Positions 26,834-34,904 are shown, numbered from the stretch's first letter. The stretch is 64,000 nucleotides of DNA from Zhengella sp020637775 (GCF_041397485.1 NZ_JAWKWO010000004.1:448455-512454); one strand, 5' to 3'. A program made the numbers and translations. Notes: generated by a model not told the origin, from the sequence alone.

Positions 26834-28095
26834 GATACACCTCCTGGGGTTTCACAAACGGAAATTCGTCTCTTGCGCGCGCTCGTCTCGCCGAAAGCGC
26901 GAATGGCCTCGTCCGTCTCGTGGCGGAAGTCACGAAGCCGGGCGTAGAAATCGTCGACGGCGCCTTGCGCCTCGCGCCGCATCCGTGCGTCGCGGCCGGC
27001 CAGCGCCGCTGCGTCCTCGCGTGCGCCGGCCTCTCCGACCGCCCGCGAAACATCCTGCACGAAGGTGCAGACCGGTGCGCGCAATTGGCCGAACCGGGTC
27101 AGCGCGGCATCAATGTCATCCGTGACGGCAAGAAGCCGCGCCAGCACCACACCGTCCTCCATCGCCATGGCGCCGCCCTGGCCCATGAAGGGTGTGGAAG
27201 CATGGGCGGCATCGCCGATCAGCAGCACCCGGCCGCGATGCCACGGCAACGGCAGCGCCACTTCCTCCACCGCGGTGTAGAAAACCTCGCTATGCGGCCC
27301 CGTGTCATCGAGGAAGGGCCGCGCCGGTCCGTCAAACTCGGCAAAGCGGGCACGCATCGTTTGCGGCCATTCGGCAGGATCGAAGCGGCGGTCCTTGGGC
27401 TCCGCCACCGTTCCGAACGTATAGAGCTTGTCGTCGCTGATCGGCATGATGCCGAACCGCTTGCCCGGCCCCATCAGCATGATCTTCTCGACGAGTTCCG
27501 GGGGCCGGTCATGCACGGCACGCCAGACACCGAAACCGGTATGGCGCGGCTCGACGCCGATGCCGATCATCGGGCGCATGGCACTGCGGATGCCGTCGGC
27601 CCCGATCACCAGGTCGAAGGTCGCACGGCGTCCGTCGCTCAGGCGCACATCCGCGCCATGGCCGCCGGTCTCGATTGCCTCGACCGTCGTGCCCAGTTCC
27701 ACCTGAACACCCAGCGCAGCCATTTCAGTGGCCAGAACGCGGTGCAGTTCGGCCCGCTTGATGCCGAGGATGCCCGGAACGCCGGGCGTCTGCCCTTCAG
27801 GATAGGTGACGTTGATGATCGGCGTTCCGCGATGATCGAAATAGGCGTTGCGCCCGCCAGGAATCGCGAAGCCAGCCTCCAGGATCGCATCGAGCACCCC
27901 GAGATCGTGAAGGCTCTCCAGCCCGTTGGAATAGACGAAGATGCCGGAGCTGAGAAAGCGCCATTCCCGCTGCTTCTCCACCACGCGGACATGGTGCCCG
28001 TCCCGCGCAAGCGCGATGGCCGCGGCACAGCCGGCAATGCCGGCGCCGGCGATCAGCACGCTGTAGCTGGGTGCGGGAGTGCGCGCGGCTGACAT
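26830..28095 (-). CDS. FAD-dependent aromatic monooxygenase
   Basis: 421 aa class A flavin monooxygenase with SVLIAGAGIAGCAAAIALARDGHHV (FAD Rossmann), DLVIGADGIRSAMRPM (DG motif) and GRVLLIGDAAHASTPFMGQGGAMAMEDG (GD motif). After about residue 360 there is an extra basic helical C-terminus (FVQDVSRAVGEAGAREDAAAL ...), which runs to about 60 residues. Related enzymes hydroxylate aromatic acids or phenols. It is the second flavin hydroxylase of this operon (other copy at 16988), so two ring hydroxylation steps or alternative substrates are suggested. Four bases downstream of the ABC permease stop. Confidence 0.9.
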   Translation of the reverse strand: MSAARTPAPSYSVLIAGAGIAGCAAAIALARDGHHVRVVEKQREWRFLSSGIFVYSNGLESLHDLGVLDAILEAGFAIPGGRNAYFDHRGTPIINVTYPEGQTPGVPGILGIKRAELHRVLATEMAALGVQVELGTTVEAIETGGHGADVRLSDGRRATFDLVIGADGIRSAMRPMIGIGVEPRHTGFGVWRAVHDRPPELVEKIMLMGPGKRFGIMPISDDKLYTFGTVAEPKDRRFDPAEWPQTMRARFAEFDGPARPFLDDTGPHSEVFYTAVEEVALPLPWHRGRVLLIGDAAHASTPFMGQGGAMAMEDGVVLARLLAVTDDIDAALTRFGQLRAPVCTFVQDVSRAVGEAGAREDAAALAGRDARMRREAQGAVDDFYARLRDFRHETDEAIRAFGETSARKRRISVCETPGGVS

Positions 28096-28098
28096 CGG

Positions 28099-28860
28099 TC
28101 AGTGCTCCGCCTTCGGAATGTAATGCAGCAGGCGCTTCTCCACCCAGGTCACGGCGGTGTAGAGCACGATGCCGATCAGCGTGAGCAGGAGGATCGCGTT
28201 GAACACCATGGCGGCATTCGCCTGCCCCTCGCCATAGGAGATGAGGAAGCCGAGCCCGGTATTGCCGCCCACCAGTTCGCCCACCGTCACGCCGATCACG
28301 GCAAGCGTGGAGCCGATGCGCAATCCCGCCAGCAGCGAGGGCAGCGTCGAGGGGAATTCGATCTTGCGGAAGATCTGCCAGCGCGTCAGGTTGTAGGCGC
28401 GCGCCAGGTTGATGATGTCGCGATCCACCGTCTTCATGGCCTGCAGCACGTTGACGAGGATGGGGAAGAAGACGATCAGGATCGTCACCAGAAGTTTCGG
28501 CCAGAACGTGAAGCCGAACCACATGATGAACAGCGGCGCGAAGGCCACTTTCGGCGCGATCTGCAGCGCCAGGATATAGGGCGAGAGCACCCGCTCCCAG
28601 AAGATGGACATGCCGAGCAGGTAGCCGATGACGGCACCCAGGAAACTGCCCACCGCAAAGCCGATCAGCGTCATGACGAAGGTGGACAGCAGATGCCCGC
28701 CCAGATTGTCCAGACGGATGTTGCGGATCAGTTCCTCAAGGCACTGGCTGGCCGTCGGGATGATGTAGCGCGGTACGCCGAGCGCCGGCGGGACGAATTC
28801 CCAGGCCAGCAGAAACAGGAGGGCGACCACGAGTGTCGTCATGAGAACGGTGTTTTTCAT
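28099..28860 (-). CDS. ABC transporter permease (nitrate/sulfonate/pyrimidine type)
   Basis: 253 aa inner-membrane protein with six predicted TM segments, starting MKNTVLMTTLVVALLFLLAW. The BPD-family EAA loop lies around RDIINLARAYNLTRWQIFRKIEFPSTLPSLLAGLRIG, the ATPase contact typical of SsuC/TauC/ThiX permeases. It forms an importer with the NMT1/THI5-like binding protein and the ATPase encoded upstream. Such systems import sulfonates, nitrate, pyrimidine precursors, phthalate and other aromatic acids; with this operon an aromatic or heteroaromatic acid is the likeliest cargo. Confidence 0.93.
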   Translation of the reverse strand: MKNTVLMTTLVVALLFLLAWEFVPPALGVPRYIIPTASQCLEELIRNIRLDNLGGHLLSTFVMTLIGFAVGSFLGAVIGYLLGMSIFWERVLSPYILALQIAPKVAFAPLFIMWFGFTFWPKLLVTILIVFFPILVNVLQAMKTVDRDIINLARAYNLTRWQIFRKIEFPSTLPSLLAGLRIGSTLAVIGVTVGELVGGNTGLGFLISYGEGQANAAMVFNAILLLTLIGIVLYTAVTWVEKRLLHYIPKAEH

Positions 28861-28929
28861 CGGTCCCGGTCCAGACAGGCAAAAGAGGTTCTGTTGAAGG
28901 CTTGCCGCCGAAGCGCTTCACGAGGATGC

Positions 28930-28954
28930 GGGCGCGGCGGCTGAAGCCGCGCCC
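28930..28954. terminator. Hairpin between binding-protein and permease genes
   Basis: GGGCGCGGC-GGCTGAA-GCCGCGCCC: perfect 9-base stem with a 7-base loop, 18 bases after the binding protein stop on the minus strand. No U run follows, so it is more likely an attenuator or RNA-stabilising hairpin than a full terminator. Confidence 0.5.
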
Positions 28955-28972
28955 TGCCAATGCGTCAGGCCG

Positions 28973-29947
28973 TTACCGGGCGACGAACTGGTTGGTATAG
29001 GTATCGGCGATCGGCACCGCCTCGCGCACGATGTCGTTCTTCAGGTAGAAGTCCTGCACTGCCTTCATCCGCGTCTCGTCGAACATGCCGAACGTCGCGG
29101 TGTCGGTGCCATAGACGAGGTCGATGTAGCCGCGCATGATGGCCTCCATGACCTTCTCCTTGCCGGCATGCTGCGGCACGGCAGCGACATAATCCCTGGC
29201 CGCCTGCTCGGGGTCGTTGATGACATCGACATAGCCCTTGATGGTGGCCTGCACGAAGGCCTTCACCATCTCCGGCTTCTCGGCGATCATCGTGTCGGAG
29301 GCGATGATCGCCTGCGCCATCGCGGGGAAGATGTCGTTGATGGGCAGCATCTGCACATCGACGCCAGCCGCGCGCACCGCACCGGCCCATTCGACAGTGC
29401 CGGACATGGCCTGCGTGTCGCCCGAGATCATGAGCTGGATGATGCCGGCCGGACCGACCGCCTGGATATCGACGTCGTTCTTGGTCAGGCCCACGCTCGC
29501 CAGCGCGGCCAGCAGGTTGTAATAGGTGGTGTCCTGGAAGGACAGCACGCCCACCGACTTGCCCTTCAGGTCCGCCAGCGAGTTCACGCCGGCATCCTTG
29601 CGCCAGTAGATCTGCGTCAGCGCCTTGGCGCCCAGCACGGCGACACCGCGGATCGGCAGGCCGTTGGCGCGCACGATGATGGCGGTGTCGCCAATGCCGC
29701 CGCCCAGCTCCGCATTGCCGACGCCCACCTGCTTGGCGACATCGGCGCCGCCCTTGCCCACCTGGAAGGTCACATCCAGGCCGGCATCGGTGTAATAGCC
29801 CTTTGCCATGGCGATCTTGAACGGCGCGAAGGCCGGCAGGAAATCCGGCGCCGGGAAGAGATAGGTCATTTTTTCCGCGGCCGTCGCGGCCCCGGCCATG
29901 GCCGCAAGCGAGACAGCCGTGACGATGGTTCTCAGCAGTTTCTTCAT
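28973..29947 (-). CDS. ABC transporter substrate-binding protein (NMT1/THI5-like)
   Basis: 324 aa periplasmic protein with signal peptide MKKLLRTIVTAVSLAAMAGA ending about ATAAE. The mature part (MTYLFPAPDFLPAFAPFKIAMAKGYYTDAGLDVTFQVGKGGADVAKQVGVGNAELGGG) is the SsuA/THI5/TauA-type fold. LADLKGKSVGVLSFQDTTYYNLLAALA and SGDTQAMSGTVEWAGA follow. I place the start at the MKKLL ATG; the frame is open further upstream into the ATPase gene but that part is not coding. Ligand unknown. The initial portion of the catabolic operon (ATPase, SBP, permease) thus encodes its own importer. Confidence 0.92.
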   Translation of the reverse strand: MKKLLRTIVTAVSLAAMAGAATAAEKMTYLFPAPDFLPAFAPFKIAMAKGYYTDAGLDVTFQVGKGGADVAKQVGVGNAELGGGIGDTAIIVRANGLPIRGVAVLGAKALTQIYWRKDAGVNSLADLKGKSVGVLSFQDTTYYNLLAALASVGLTKNDVDIQAVGPAGIIQLMISGDTQAMSGTVEWAGAVRAAGVDVQMLPINDIFPAMAQAIIASDTMIAEKPEMVKAFVQATIKGYVDVINDPEQAARDYVAAVPQHAGKEKVMEAIMRGYIDLVYGTDTATFGMFDETRMKAVQDFYLKNDIVREAVPIADTYTNQFVAR

Positions 29948-29979
29948 GTTCACCCTCTTTGTTTTTCCAGTGCTTCGGT

Positions 29980-30759
29980 TCACGCGAGCTCTTCCTGATC
30001 CTTCAGCTTCAGGATCTCGAACATCCGGTTGATGTAGACCTGCGCCTTGGGATTCTGCCGCCGCGCCGTCGGGTTTCCCCGGTCCGGCAGATCGACCCTG
30101 ATCTCCTCCACGATCGTACCCGGGCGCTGCGACAGCACGAGAATGCGGTCGGCCATGAAGGCCGCCTCCGCCAGATCGTGGGTGATGAGAAGCGTGGTGA
30201 TGTTTTCCTGCTCGATGGTGGCGGCGAAATTGCGCTGGATGATGATCTTCGTCTGCGCGTCGAGCGCCGAGAACGGCTCGTCCAGCAGGATGACGTCCGG
30301 CTCGATCACCAGCGTGCGCGCCAGCGCCGCGCGTTGGCGCATGCCGCCGGAAAGCTGGTGCGGATAGTAATCGCCGAAACCATGCAGGTGGCAGCGGTCC
30401 AGCATCGCCGATGCCCGCTCGCGGCATTCCGCCTGCCGGACGCCGCGCGCCTCCAGGCCGAAGCATACATTCTGCTCGATCGTGCGCCAGGGCAGCAGAA
30501 GATCCTTCTGCAACATGAAGCCGACATGGGAATTCGGCCGCGTCACGAGCTCGCCCGAGACATAAACCTCGCCGCTGGTCGGCTGGTAGAGGCCGGCCGT
30601 CATGTTGAGCATCGTGCTCTTGCCGCAGCCCGACGGCCCGACAATGGCGACGAACTCGCCCTCCGCGGCAGTGAAGGAAATATCCTTGATCGCCGTCAGC
30701 AGGTTGCCATCGCCCTTCGAGCCGAAAGCCTTGGTGACATTGCGGTATTCAAGCGCCAT
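29980..30759 (-). CDS. ABC transporter ATP-binding protein (nitrate/sulfonate type)
   Basis: About 259 aa from the ATG at 30759 (MALEYRNVTKAFG). Walker A GPSGCGKSTML, signature LSGGMRQRAALARTL and Walker B DVILLDEPFSALDAQT are complete, with the H-loop LLITHDLAEAAF. The frame is open to 30855, but that region overlaps a palindrome and probable promoter, and has no good ribosome binding site, so I prefer the inner ATG; 30810 is a further option. First gene of the 14-gene minus-strand operon ending at 16988. Drives import by the permease and binding protein encoded next. Confidence 0.92.
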   Translation of the reverse strand: MALEYRNVTKAFGSKGDGNLLTAIKDISFTAAEGEFVAIVGPSGCGKSTMLNMTAGLYQPTSGEVYVSGELVTRPNSHVGFMLQKDLLLPWRTIEQNVCFGLEARGVRQAECRERASAMLDRCHLHGFGDYYPHQLSGGMRQRAALARTLVIEPDVILLDEPFSALDAQTKIIIQRNFAATIEQENITTLLITHDLAEAAFMADRILVLSQRPGTIVEEIRVDLPDRGNPTARRQNPKAQVYINRMFEILKLKDQEELA

Positions 30760-30849
30760 GGCCGCCCCCGTTGCCGCACGCGGCCCGCCCTTCAGCGGAA
30801 GATGGCGCATTTTCGATCGATGCCGGCACGCTGACCCCCTCGCCTTACT

Positions 30850-30872
30850 GTTCATATCTGAACATTATGTTC
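30850..30872. promoter_or_regulatory. Palindromic operator candidate (ABC operon side)
   Basis: GTTCA-TATC-TGAAC (30850-30863), overlapped by a second palindrome GAACATTATGTTC (30860-30872). It shares the pattern GTT(T)CATATYTGAA(A)C with the site at 31032. The position just upstream of the ATPase gene suggests an operator for an IclR-family regulator, two of which are encoded in the flanking operons. Confidence 0.55.
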
Positions 30873-31031
30873 GTTATTTGAATGGTAAGCGTGGTCGGCG
30901 TTTCTGACAAGCATAAAATTGGAGAAGGCAGATACTTCCGCTTTCCGGCCCTGTAAGGTGCGATATCGTCCCCGAAAGCCTCTTTACAGCCGGGCAGATT
31001 GAACGTAGCATTGTTTCAATAACGATAAGTT

Positions 31032-31047
31032 GTTTCATATTTGAAAC
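31032..31047. promoter_or_regulatory. Palindromic operator candidate (Rieske operon side)
   Basis: GTTTCA-TATT-TGAAAC, perfect 6-base arms with a 4-base spacer, 24 bases before the first gene of the plus-strand operon. A further GTTTCA half-site lies 19 bases upstream (31013). Same pattern as the site at 30850, so one regulator may control both divergent operons. Confidence 0.6.
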
Positions 31048-31071
31048 GCCATCGATCCCAAGGAGGGGCGG

Positions 31072-31398
31072 GTGAGCGCAGCCGGCGAGACGATGCTGAT
31101 GACCGTGTTCCTGAAACACGACCAGTCGAACAATCTCGATGCCATCCAGACGAGGCTGAAGGATGCCGACTGGTGGGAGCGCTTTCCGCCCGAGGGTGTC
31201 GAGATCGTTTCCTGGGTTGTCGCCATGGGTTTCGGCCAGATCGTCACGCTGCGCCTGCCGCCCTCGAAGCTCAATGTCGTCAATGTCGAACTGGAGCGCT
31301 CCGCCTGGGGCGTCTTCGAAACCGAGTGTTTCCCGGCCTACGATTTCGTGCCGGTCCGGGAGATGATCCGCGAACGCGTGCGCAACGGAGGGAAATGA
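31072..31398 (+). CDS. Small conserved-looking protein, first gene of the Rieske operon
   Basis: 108 aa from a GTG with AGGAGGGG just before it; an inner ATG at 31093 (MLMTVFLKHDQSNN) would give 101 aa. The sequence is compact and globular-looking (LKDADWWERFPPEGVEIVSWVVAMGFGQIVTLRLPPSKLNVVNVELE), with alternating strand/helix segments that could form a ferredoxin-like alpha/beta fold. I recognise no named family. Its stop overlaps the start of the next gene by four bases, then the Rieske gene follows, so a role in ring hydroxylation (assembly, regulation or a subunit) is possible. Confidence 0.7.
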   Translation: MSAAGETMLMTVFLKHDQSNNLDAIQTRLKDADWWERFPPEGVEIVSWVVAMGFGQIVTLRLPPSKLNVVNVELERSAWGVFETECFPAYDFVPVREMIRERVRNGGK

Positions 31399-31619
31399 CC
31401 ATGGCCGACCAATACATCGTCGTCCACCAGTCGAGGGACCGGGAGCCGACCGAATATGAAGACCTGCTGGGCGATGCGCTGGAAAAGGCCTTCGCCGCCG
31501 GCGTCACCGATGTCGACGGCATCGTCGCGAGCCTGATCGCCGATGCCGTGCCGTCGCCCGGCGGCCGCCCCTGGACCGGCGACCTGGTCCTGTCCGAACT
31601 CAAGCGCCTCGGCGAATAG
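31395..31619 (+). CDS. Small protein, recombinase-like HTH-type (Rieske-associated)
   Basis: 74 aa from the ATG at 31395 (overlapping ATGA; 31401 is an alternative). QYIVVHQSRDREPTEYEDLLGDALEKAFAAGVTDVDGIVASLI reads as two or three helices, followed by GGRPWTGDLVLSELKRLGE, as expected for a helix-turn-helix. From memory, short proteins annotated as having a recombinase-like helix-turn-helix domain often neighbour Rieske oxygenase genes; I cannot confirm it here. DNA binding is not shown. Ten bases separate it from the Rieske gene. Confidence 0.65.
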   Translation: MTMADQYIVVHQSRDREPTEYEDLLGDALEKAFAAGVTDVDGIVASLIADAVPSPGGRPWTGDLVLSELKRLGE

Positions 31620-31629
31620 GAGCAGGAAC

Positions 31630-32679
31630 ATGCTGGACAAGACCAAGGACGCCACTGTCACCGATGCAATGATCGAGCAGCGCCTGAAAGTGGGCTTGCG
31701 CAACCAGTGGTGGGCCATTTGCCCGTCGCATTTCGTCAAGGACAGGCCGGTCTCGCTTTTCCGCCTCGGCTACCGGATGGTGCTGTGGCGCAAGTATGAC
31801 GGCTCGGTCGCCTGCCTTGAGGATTTCTGCCCGCATCGCGGGGCGCCGCTGTCGCGCGGCATCGCCGTCGATGACCGTATTGCCTGCGGCTATCACGGCG
31901 TACAGGTGGACGAGACCGGAACCGCCGTCTCGGTGCCCGGCAGCCCGGGCTGCAAACTGGAAGGCATGCGCTGCGTACGCACCTTCCCGATCATCGAGCA
32001 GTTCGGCGTCATCTTCGCCTATGTCTCCGACGACGCGAACCCGAACCCGGACCCGGCGCCCTTCGTCGCGCCGGAACAGCTTTCCGATCCGGACTACAGC
32101 CACTTCCTGAATTATGCCGAGTGGCAGGGCGACTATCGCTTCGTCATCGACAACGTCATGGACCCGATGCACGGCACCTTCCTGCACAAGCAGTCGCATT
32201 CCATGATTTTCGGTGACACCACCGCGAAATTCGTCATCACCGACACCGAAACCGGTTTCATCTTCGAGAAGGAAGGCCAGCGCAGCGTCAATTTCGACTT
32301 TTCCGAATGGGGCGAGACGGGCATTCACTGGCTGCGCCTCGAAATCCCCTATCCGAAGACCGGGGGTCCGGGCGGCAATTTCCATATTGTCGGCATGTAC
32401 ACACCCATCAACGAGCGCATGGCCGCCATTTTCCACTGGCGCTGCCGCAAGGTTGAGGGCTGGCAGCGCGATGCCTGGCGTTTCCTCTACAAGAACCGGC
32501 TGGAAGAGCGCCACCATCATGTGCTCGAACAGGACCGCGTCATGCTGGAGGACATCCTTGTCGACCCGCGCGGCCGCGAGATCCTCTACCAGCACGACCT
32601 CGGCCTGGTGCGGGTGCGCCGCCGCATGGCGGCGCTGGCCCGCGAGCAGCTCGAAGCCGAAATGCAGGCCGGCGCCTGA
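31630..32679 (+). CDS. Rieske non-heme iron oxygenase, alpha-only type
   Basis: 349 aa aromatic ring-hydroxylating or demethylating oxygenase component. The Rieske [2Fe-2S] cluster ligands are C67, H69, C86 and H89 (CPHRG ... CGYHG). The mononuclear iron site is N175-x2-D178-x2-H181-x4-H186 (NVMDPMHGTFLH), with D178 bridging the two sites. Length and the absence of a beta-subunit gene match alpha-only (type IA/phthalate- or vanillate-demethylase-like) enzymes, which take electrons from a fused FMN-ferredoxin reductase; exactly such a gene lies two genes downstream. AGGA precedes the ATG. Substrate unknown: ring dihydroxylation or O/N-demethylation are both possible. Confidence 0.93.
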   Translation: MLDKTKDATVTDAMIEQRLKVGLRNQWWAICPSHFVKDRPVSLFRLGYRMVLWRKYDGSVACLEDFCPHRGAPLSRGIAVDDRIACGYHGVQVDETGTAVSVPGSPGCKLEGMRCVRTFPIIEQFGVIFAYVSDDANPNPDPAPFVAPEQLSDPDYSHFLNYAEWQGDYRFVIDNVMDPMHGTFLHKQSHSMIFGDTTAKFVITDTETGFIFEKEGQRSVNFDFSEWGETGIHWLRLEIPYPKTGGPGGNFHIVGMYTPINERMAAIFHWRCRKVEGWQRDAWRFLYKNRLEERHHHVLEQDRVMLEDILVDPRGREILYQHDLGLVRVRRRMAALAREQLEAEMQAGA

Positions 32680-33089
32680 TGGCGGGCCTTGCGAAGATCG
32701 ACTGCCCGGATGTGCCGGAACCGCCCGGCGCATCCTGGTCCAATGGCCTGGTCATCGGCCGCGAGATCGTGCTGTCCGGCGTGACCGCACGCGGCCCCGA
32801 CGGTAAGGCCATTGGCGGCGACAGCATGGAAGGCCAGACGCGCGCCTGCCTCGACAAGATCTTCGCGCAGGTGAGAGCGGCCGGCGGCCATCCCGGCAAC
32901 ATCTACCGCCTCGTCATCTATGTCACCGACATCGCCCGCAAGGACGAGGTCAACGCCGCGCGCAAGGCCGCCTTCCGCCCCACCTATCCGGTCTCGACCC
33001 TGGTCGAGGTCTCCGGCCTCGTCTTTCCCGATCTGCTTGTCGAGATCGACGCCTTCGCCAATCTCGACCTCTCCCTGCAACAGGACTGA
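32679..33089 (+). CDS. RidA family (YjgF/YER057c/UK114) protein
   Basis: 136 aa. YRLVIYVTDIARKDEVNAARKAAF and YPVSTLVEVSGLVFPDLLVEIDAFA carry the RidA trimer fold marks; the conserved catalytic arginine is replaced (VEVSGL where classic RidA has the R-x-C/V-EV-like R105 segment), so activity may differ from canonical imine deaminases. 2-Aminomuconate deaminases of 2-aminophenol pathways belong to this superfamily, which is why a RidA gene inside a ring-degradation operon suggests an enamine or imine intermediate. Its ATG shares one base with the Rieske stop, and the reductase gene starts five bases after its stop. Confidence 0.88.
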   Translation: MAGLAKIDCPDVPEPPGASWSNGLVIGREIVLSGVTARGPDGKAIGGDSMEGQTRACLDKIFAQVRAAGGHPGNIYRLVIYVTDIARKDEVNAARKAAFRPTYPVSTLVEVSGLVFPDLLVEIDAFANLDLSLQQD

Positions 33090-33094
33090 ACGCC

Positions 33095-34051
33095 ATGACC
33101 GACCACACCGCGCGCAAGATGCGCGTTCACCGGATGGAATGGGCCGCCCGCGACGTGCTCGAGGTCGAGTTTCGCCTCCCCGAAGGCGGCGACGTGCCGG
33201 AATATGAGCCGGGCGCCCATATCGACCTGACATTGCCCAATGGCATCACCCGGTCCTATTCGATCAAGGGCGACCCGCAACTGCGCGACCGCATCACCGT
33301 CGGTGTCGGCCTGGACGCAGCCAGCCGCGGCGGTTCGTCTTTCATCCACAGGACGCTGCGCGTCGGTGACGTGATCCCCGTCGCGGGTCCGCGAAACCAT
33401 TTCCCGCTCGTCGAGGACGCGCCGAAGGTCGTGCTCATTGCCGGTGGCATCGGCATTACGCCCATGGTCTGCATGGCGCGGCGCCTCGCCGCCCTTGGCC
33501 GCGACTTCGCCTTTCATTACGCCGTGCGCTCGGCCGATCGCGCCGCCTTCCTCGACGAGTTGCAGGCGCTCGGCATCGCGCCGGTCCTCCATGTCGACGA
33601 AACTGCTGGCGGCCCGATGGATGTTGCCGCCGCCATCGCGGACCAGCCTGGCGGCACGCATTTCTACTGCTGCGGCCCCGCCGGAATGCTGGCCGCCTTC
33701 GAGGCCGCGACGGCCCACCTGCCCGAGACCCATGTTCACGTCGAGTATTTCTCGCCCAGGGTCATCGCGGTCGAAGGCGAGGACAGGCCCATCACGGTCG
33801 TGCTCGACAGGGCCGGCAAGACGATCGAAGTCGCTGCCGACGAAAGCATCGCCGCCGCCATCCAGCGTGTCGGCGTTTCCGTCGACACCTCTTGCGAGGA
33901 CGGCATTTGCGGCACCTGCGAAACCCGCGTACTGGACGGCACGCCGGATCACCGTGATTCGGTGCTGACGAAATCGGAGCAGGAAGCGGGCAGGACGATG
34001 ATGATCTGCGTTTCCCGCTGCAAGGGCGACCGGCTGGTCCTCGACATCTGA
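33095..34051 (+). CDS. FMN/2Fe-2S oxidoreductase, phthalate dioxygenase reductase (VanB) type
   Basis: 318 aa. N-terminal flavin barrel (EYEPGAHIDLTLPNGITRSYSIKGD), NAD domain (KVVLIAGGIGITPMVCMAR, HFYCCGPAGMLAAFE) and C-terminal plant-type ferredoxin with C267, C272, C275 and C305 (SCEDGICGTC ... MMICVSRC). This is the reductase that moves electrons from NADH to the Rieske oxygenase and completes a two-component alpha-only oxygenase system. The RidA gene separates it from its partner, an unusual gene order. A 15-base gap leads to the IclR gene. Confidence 0.93.
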   Translation: MTDHTARKMRVHRMEWAARDVLEVEFRLPEGGDVPEYEPGAHIDLTLPNGITRSYSIKGDPQLRDRITVGVGLDAASRGGSSFIHRTLRVGDVIPVAGPRNHFPLVEDAPKVVLIAGGIGITPMVCMARRLAALGRDFAFHYAVRSADRAAFLDELQALGIAPVLHVDETAGGPMDVAAAIADQPGGTHFYCCGPAGMLAAFEAATAHLPETHVHVEYFSPRVIAVEGEDRPITVVLDRAGKTIEVAADESIAAAIQRVGVSVDTSCEDGICGTCETRVLDGTPDHRDSVLTKSEQEAGRTMMICVSRCKGDRLVLDI

Positions 34052-34066
34052 GGGAAATGGCCAGGC

Positions 34067-34891
34067 ATGGGCGACACGGCGGAAATCGGCAGCACGCAGC
34101 GTGAGGACAAGGATCCCTATCTGGTCCCCGCACTACAGCACGGGTTGAAGATCCTGATGCTGTTCTCGCGCGAACGGCCCGTTCTTGGCGCGCCGGATAT
34201 CGTGCGCCAATTGGGTCTGCCGCGCGCCTCCGCCTTCCGCCTGCTGCACACGCTGGAGCAGATGAATTTCCTGGTCGCCGACGGCGACCGCAAGTTCCGG
34301 CTCGGACCCGCCGTGCTGGGCCTCGGCTTCGGTTATCTGGTTTCCGACGACCTGGTGGACATTGCCCAGCCGATCCTGCGCCGCCTGCGCGACCAGACCG
34401 GCCTGTCCAGCCACATGGCGGTGCTCGACGGCAAGGAAGTGGTCTATGTCATCCGCCATGCTGCCCGCTCCACGATTGCCAGCAGTGTGCAGGTCGGCAC
34501 CCGCTTTCCAGTCCATGCAACGGTGATGGGCCGCATGCTGATCTGCGACCTGACCCAGTCGGAACTGCGCGCCATGTTTCCGGACGACCGCCTGCCCGCC
34601 TTCACGCCGCAAACACCCAAGACAGTGAGCGAACTCGCCTTCATCCTGCGCGGCGACCGCGAACGCGGCTATGCCGTCAGCCAGTCGTTTTTCGAAAAGG
34701 GGGTCTGCACCGTGGCCGCGCCCGTGCGCGACGGCTTCGGCCAGATCGTCGCCTCGATCAACGTCACCGCCGTCGATTCCTATGTCGACGAGGCGCGCCT
34801 GCATGGCGAACTGAAGGACGCCGTGCTGGAAGCCGCCCGCATGATCGGGCTGTGGCTGAGCCCCGGCGGTCCCGGCCTCGAGATCGAATGA
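34067..34891 (+). CDS. IclR-family transcriptional regulator (Rieske operon)
   Basis: 274 aa. Winged HTH (LQHGLKILMLFSRERPVLGAPDIVRQLGLPRASAFRLLHTLEQ) and a C-terminal IclR domain (TGLSSHMAVLDGKEVVYVIRHA, GTRFPVHATVMGRMLI, RERGYAVSQSFFEKGVCTVAAPV, INVTAVDSYVDEARLHG). The N-terminus before the HTH (MGDTAEIGSTQREDKDPYL) is unusually long and polar. Last gene of the plus-strand operon. Together with the palindromes at 30850 and 31032 this is the main candidate regulator of the divergent pair of operons. Confidence 0.93.
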   Translation: MGDTAEIGSTQREDKDPYLVPALQHGLKILMLFSRERPVLGAPDIVRQLGLPRASAFRLLHTLEQMNFLVADGDRKFRLGPAVLGLGFGYLVSDDLVDIAQPILRRLRDQTGLSSHMAVLDGKEVVYVIRHAARSTIASSVQVGTRFPVHATVMGRMLICDLTQSELRAMFPDDRLPAFTPQTPKTVSELAFILRGDRERGYAVSQSFFEKGVCTVAAPVRDGFGQIVASINVTAVDSYVDEARLHGELKDAVLEAARMIGLWLSPGGPGLEIE

Positions 34892-34904
34892 ACCGCGTCA
34901 TCAC

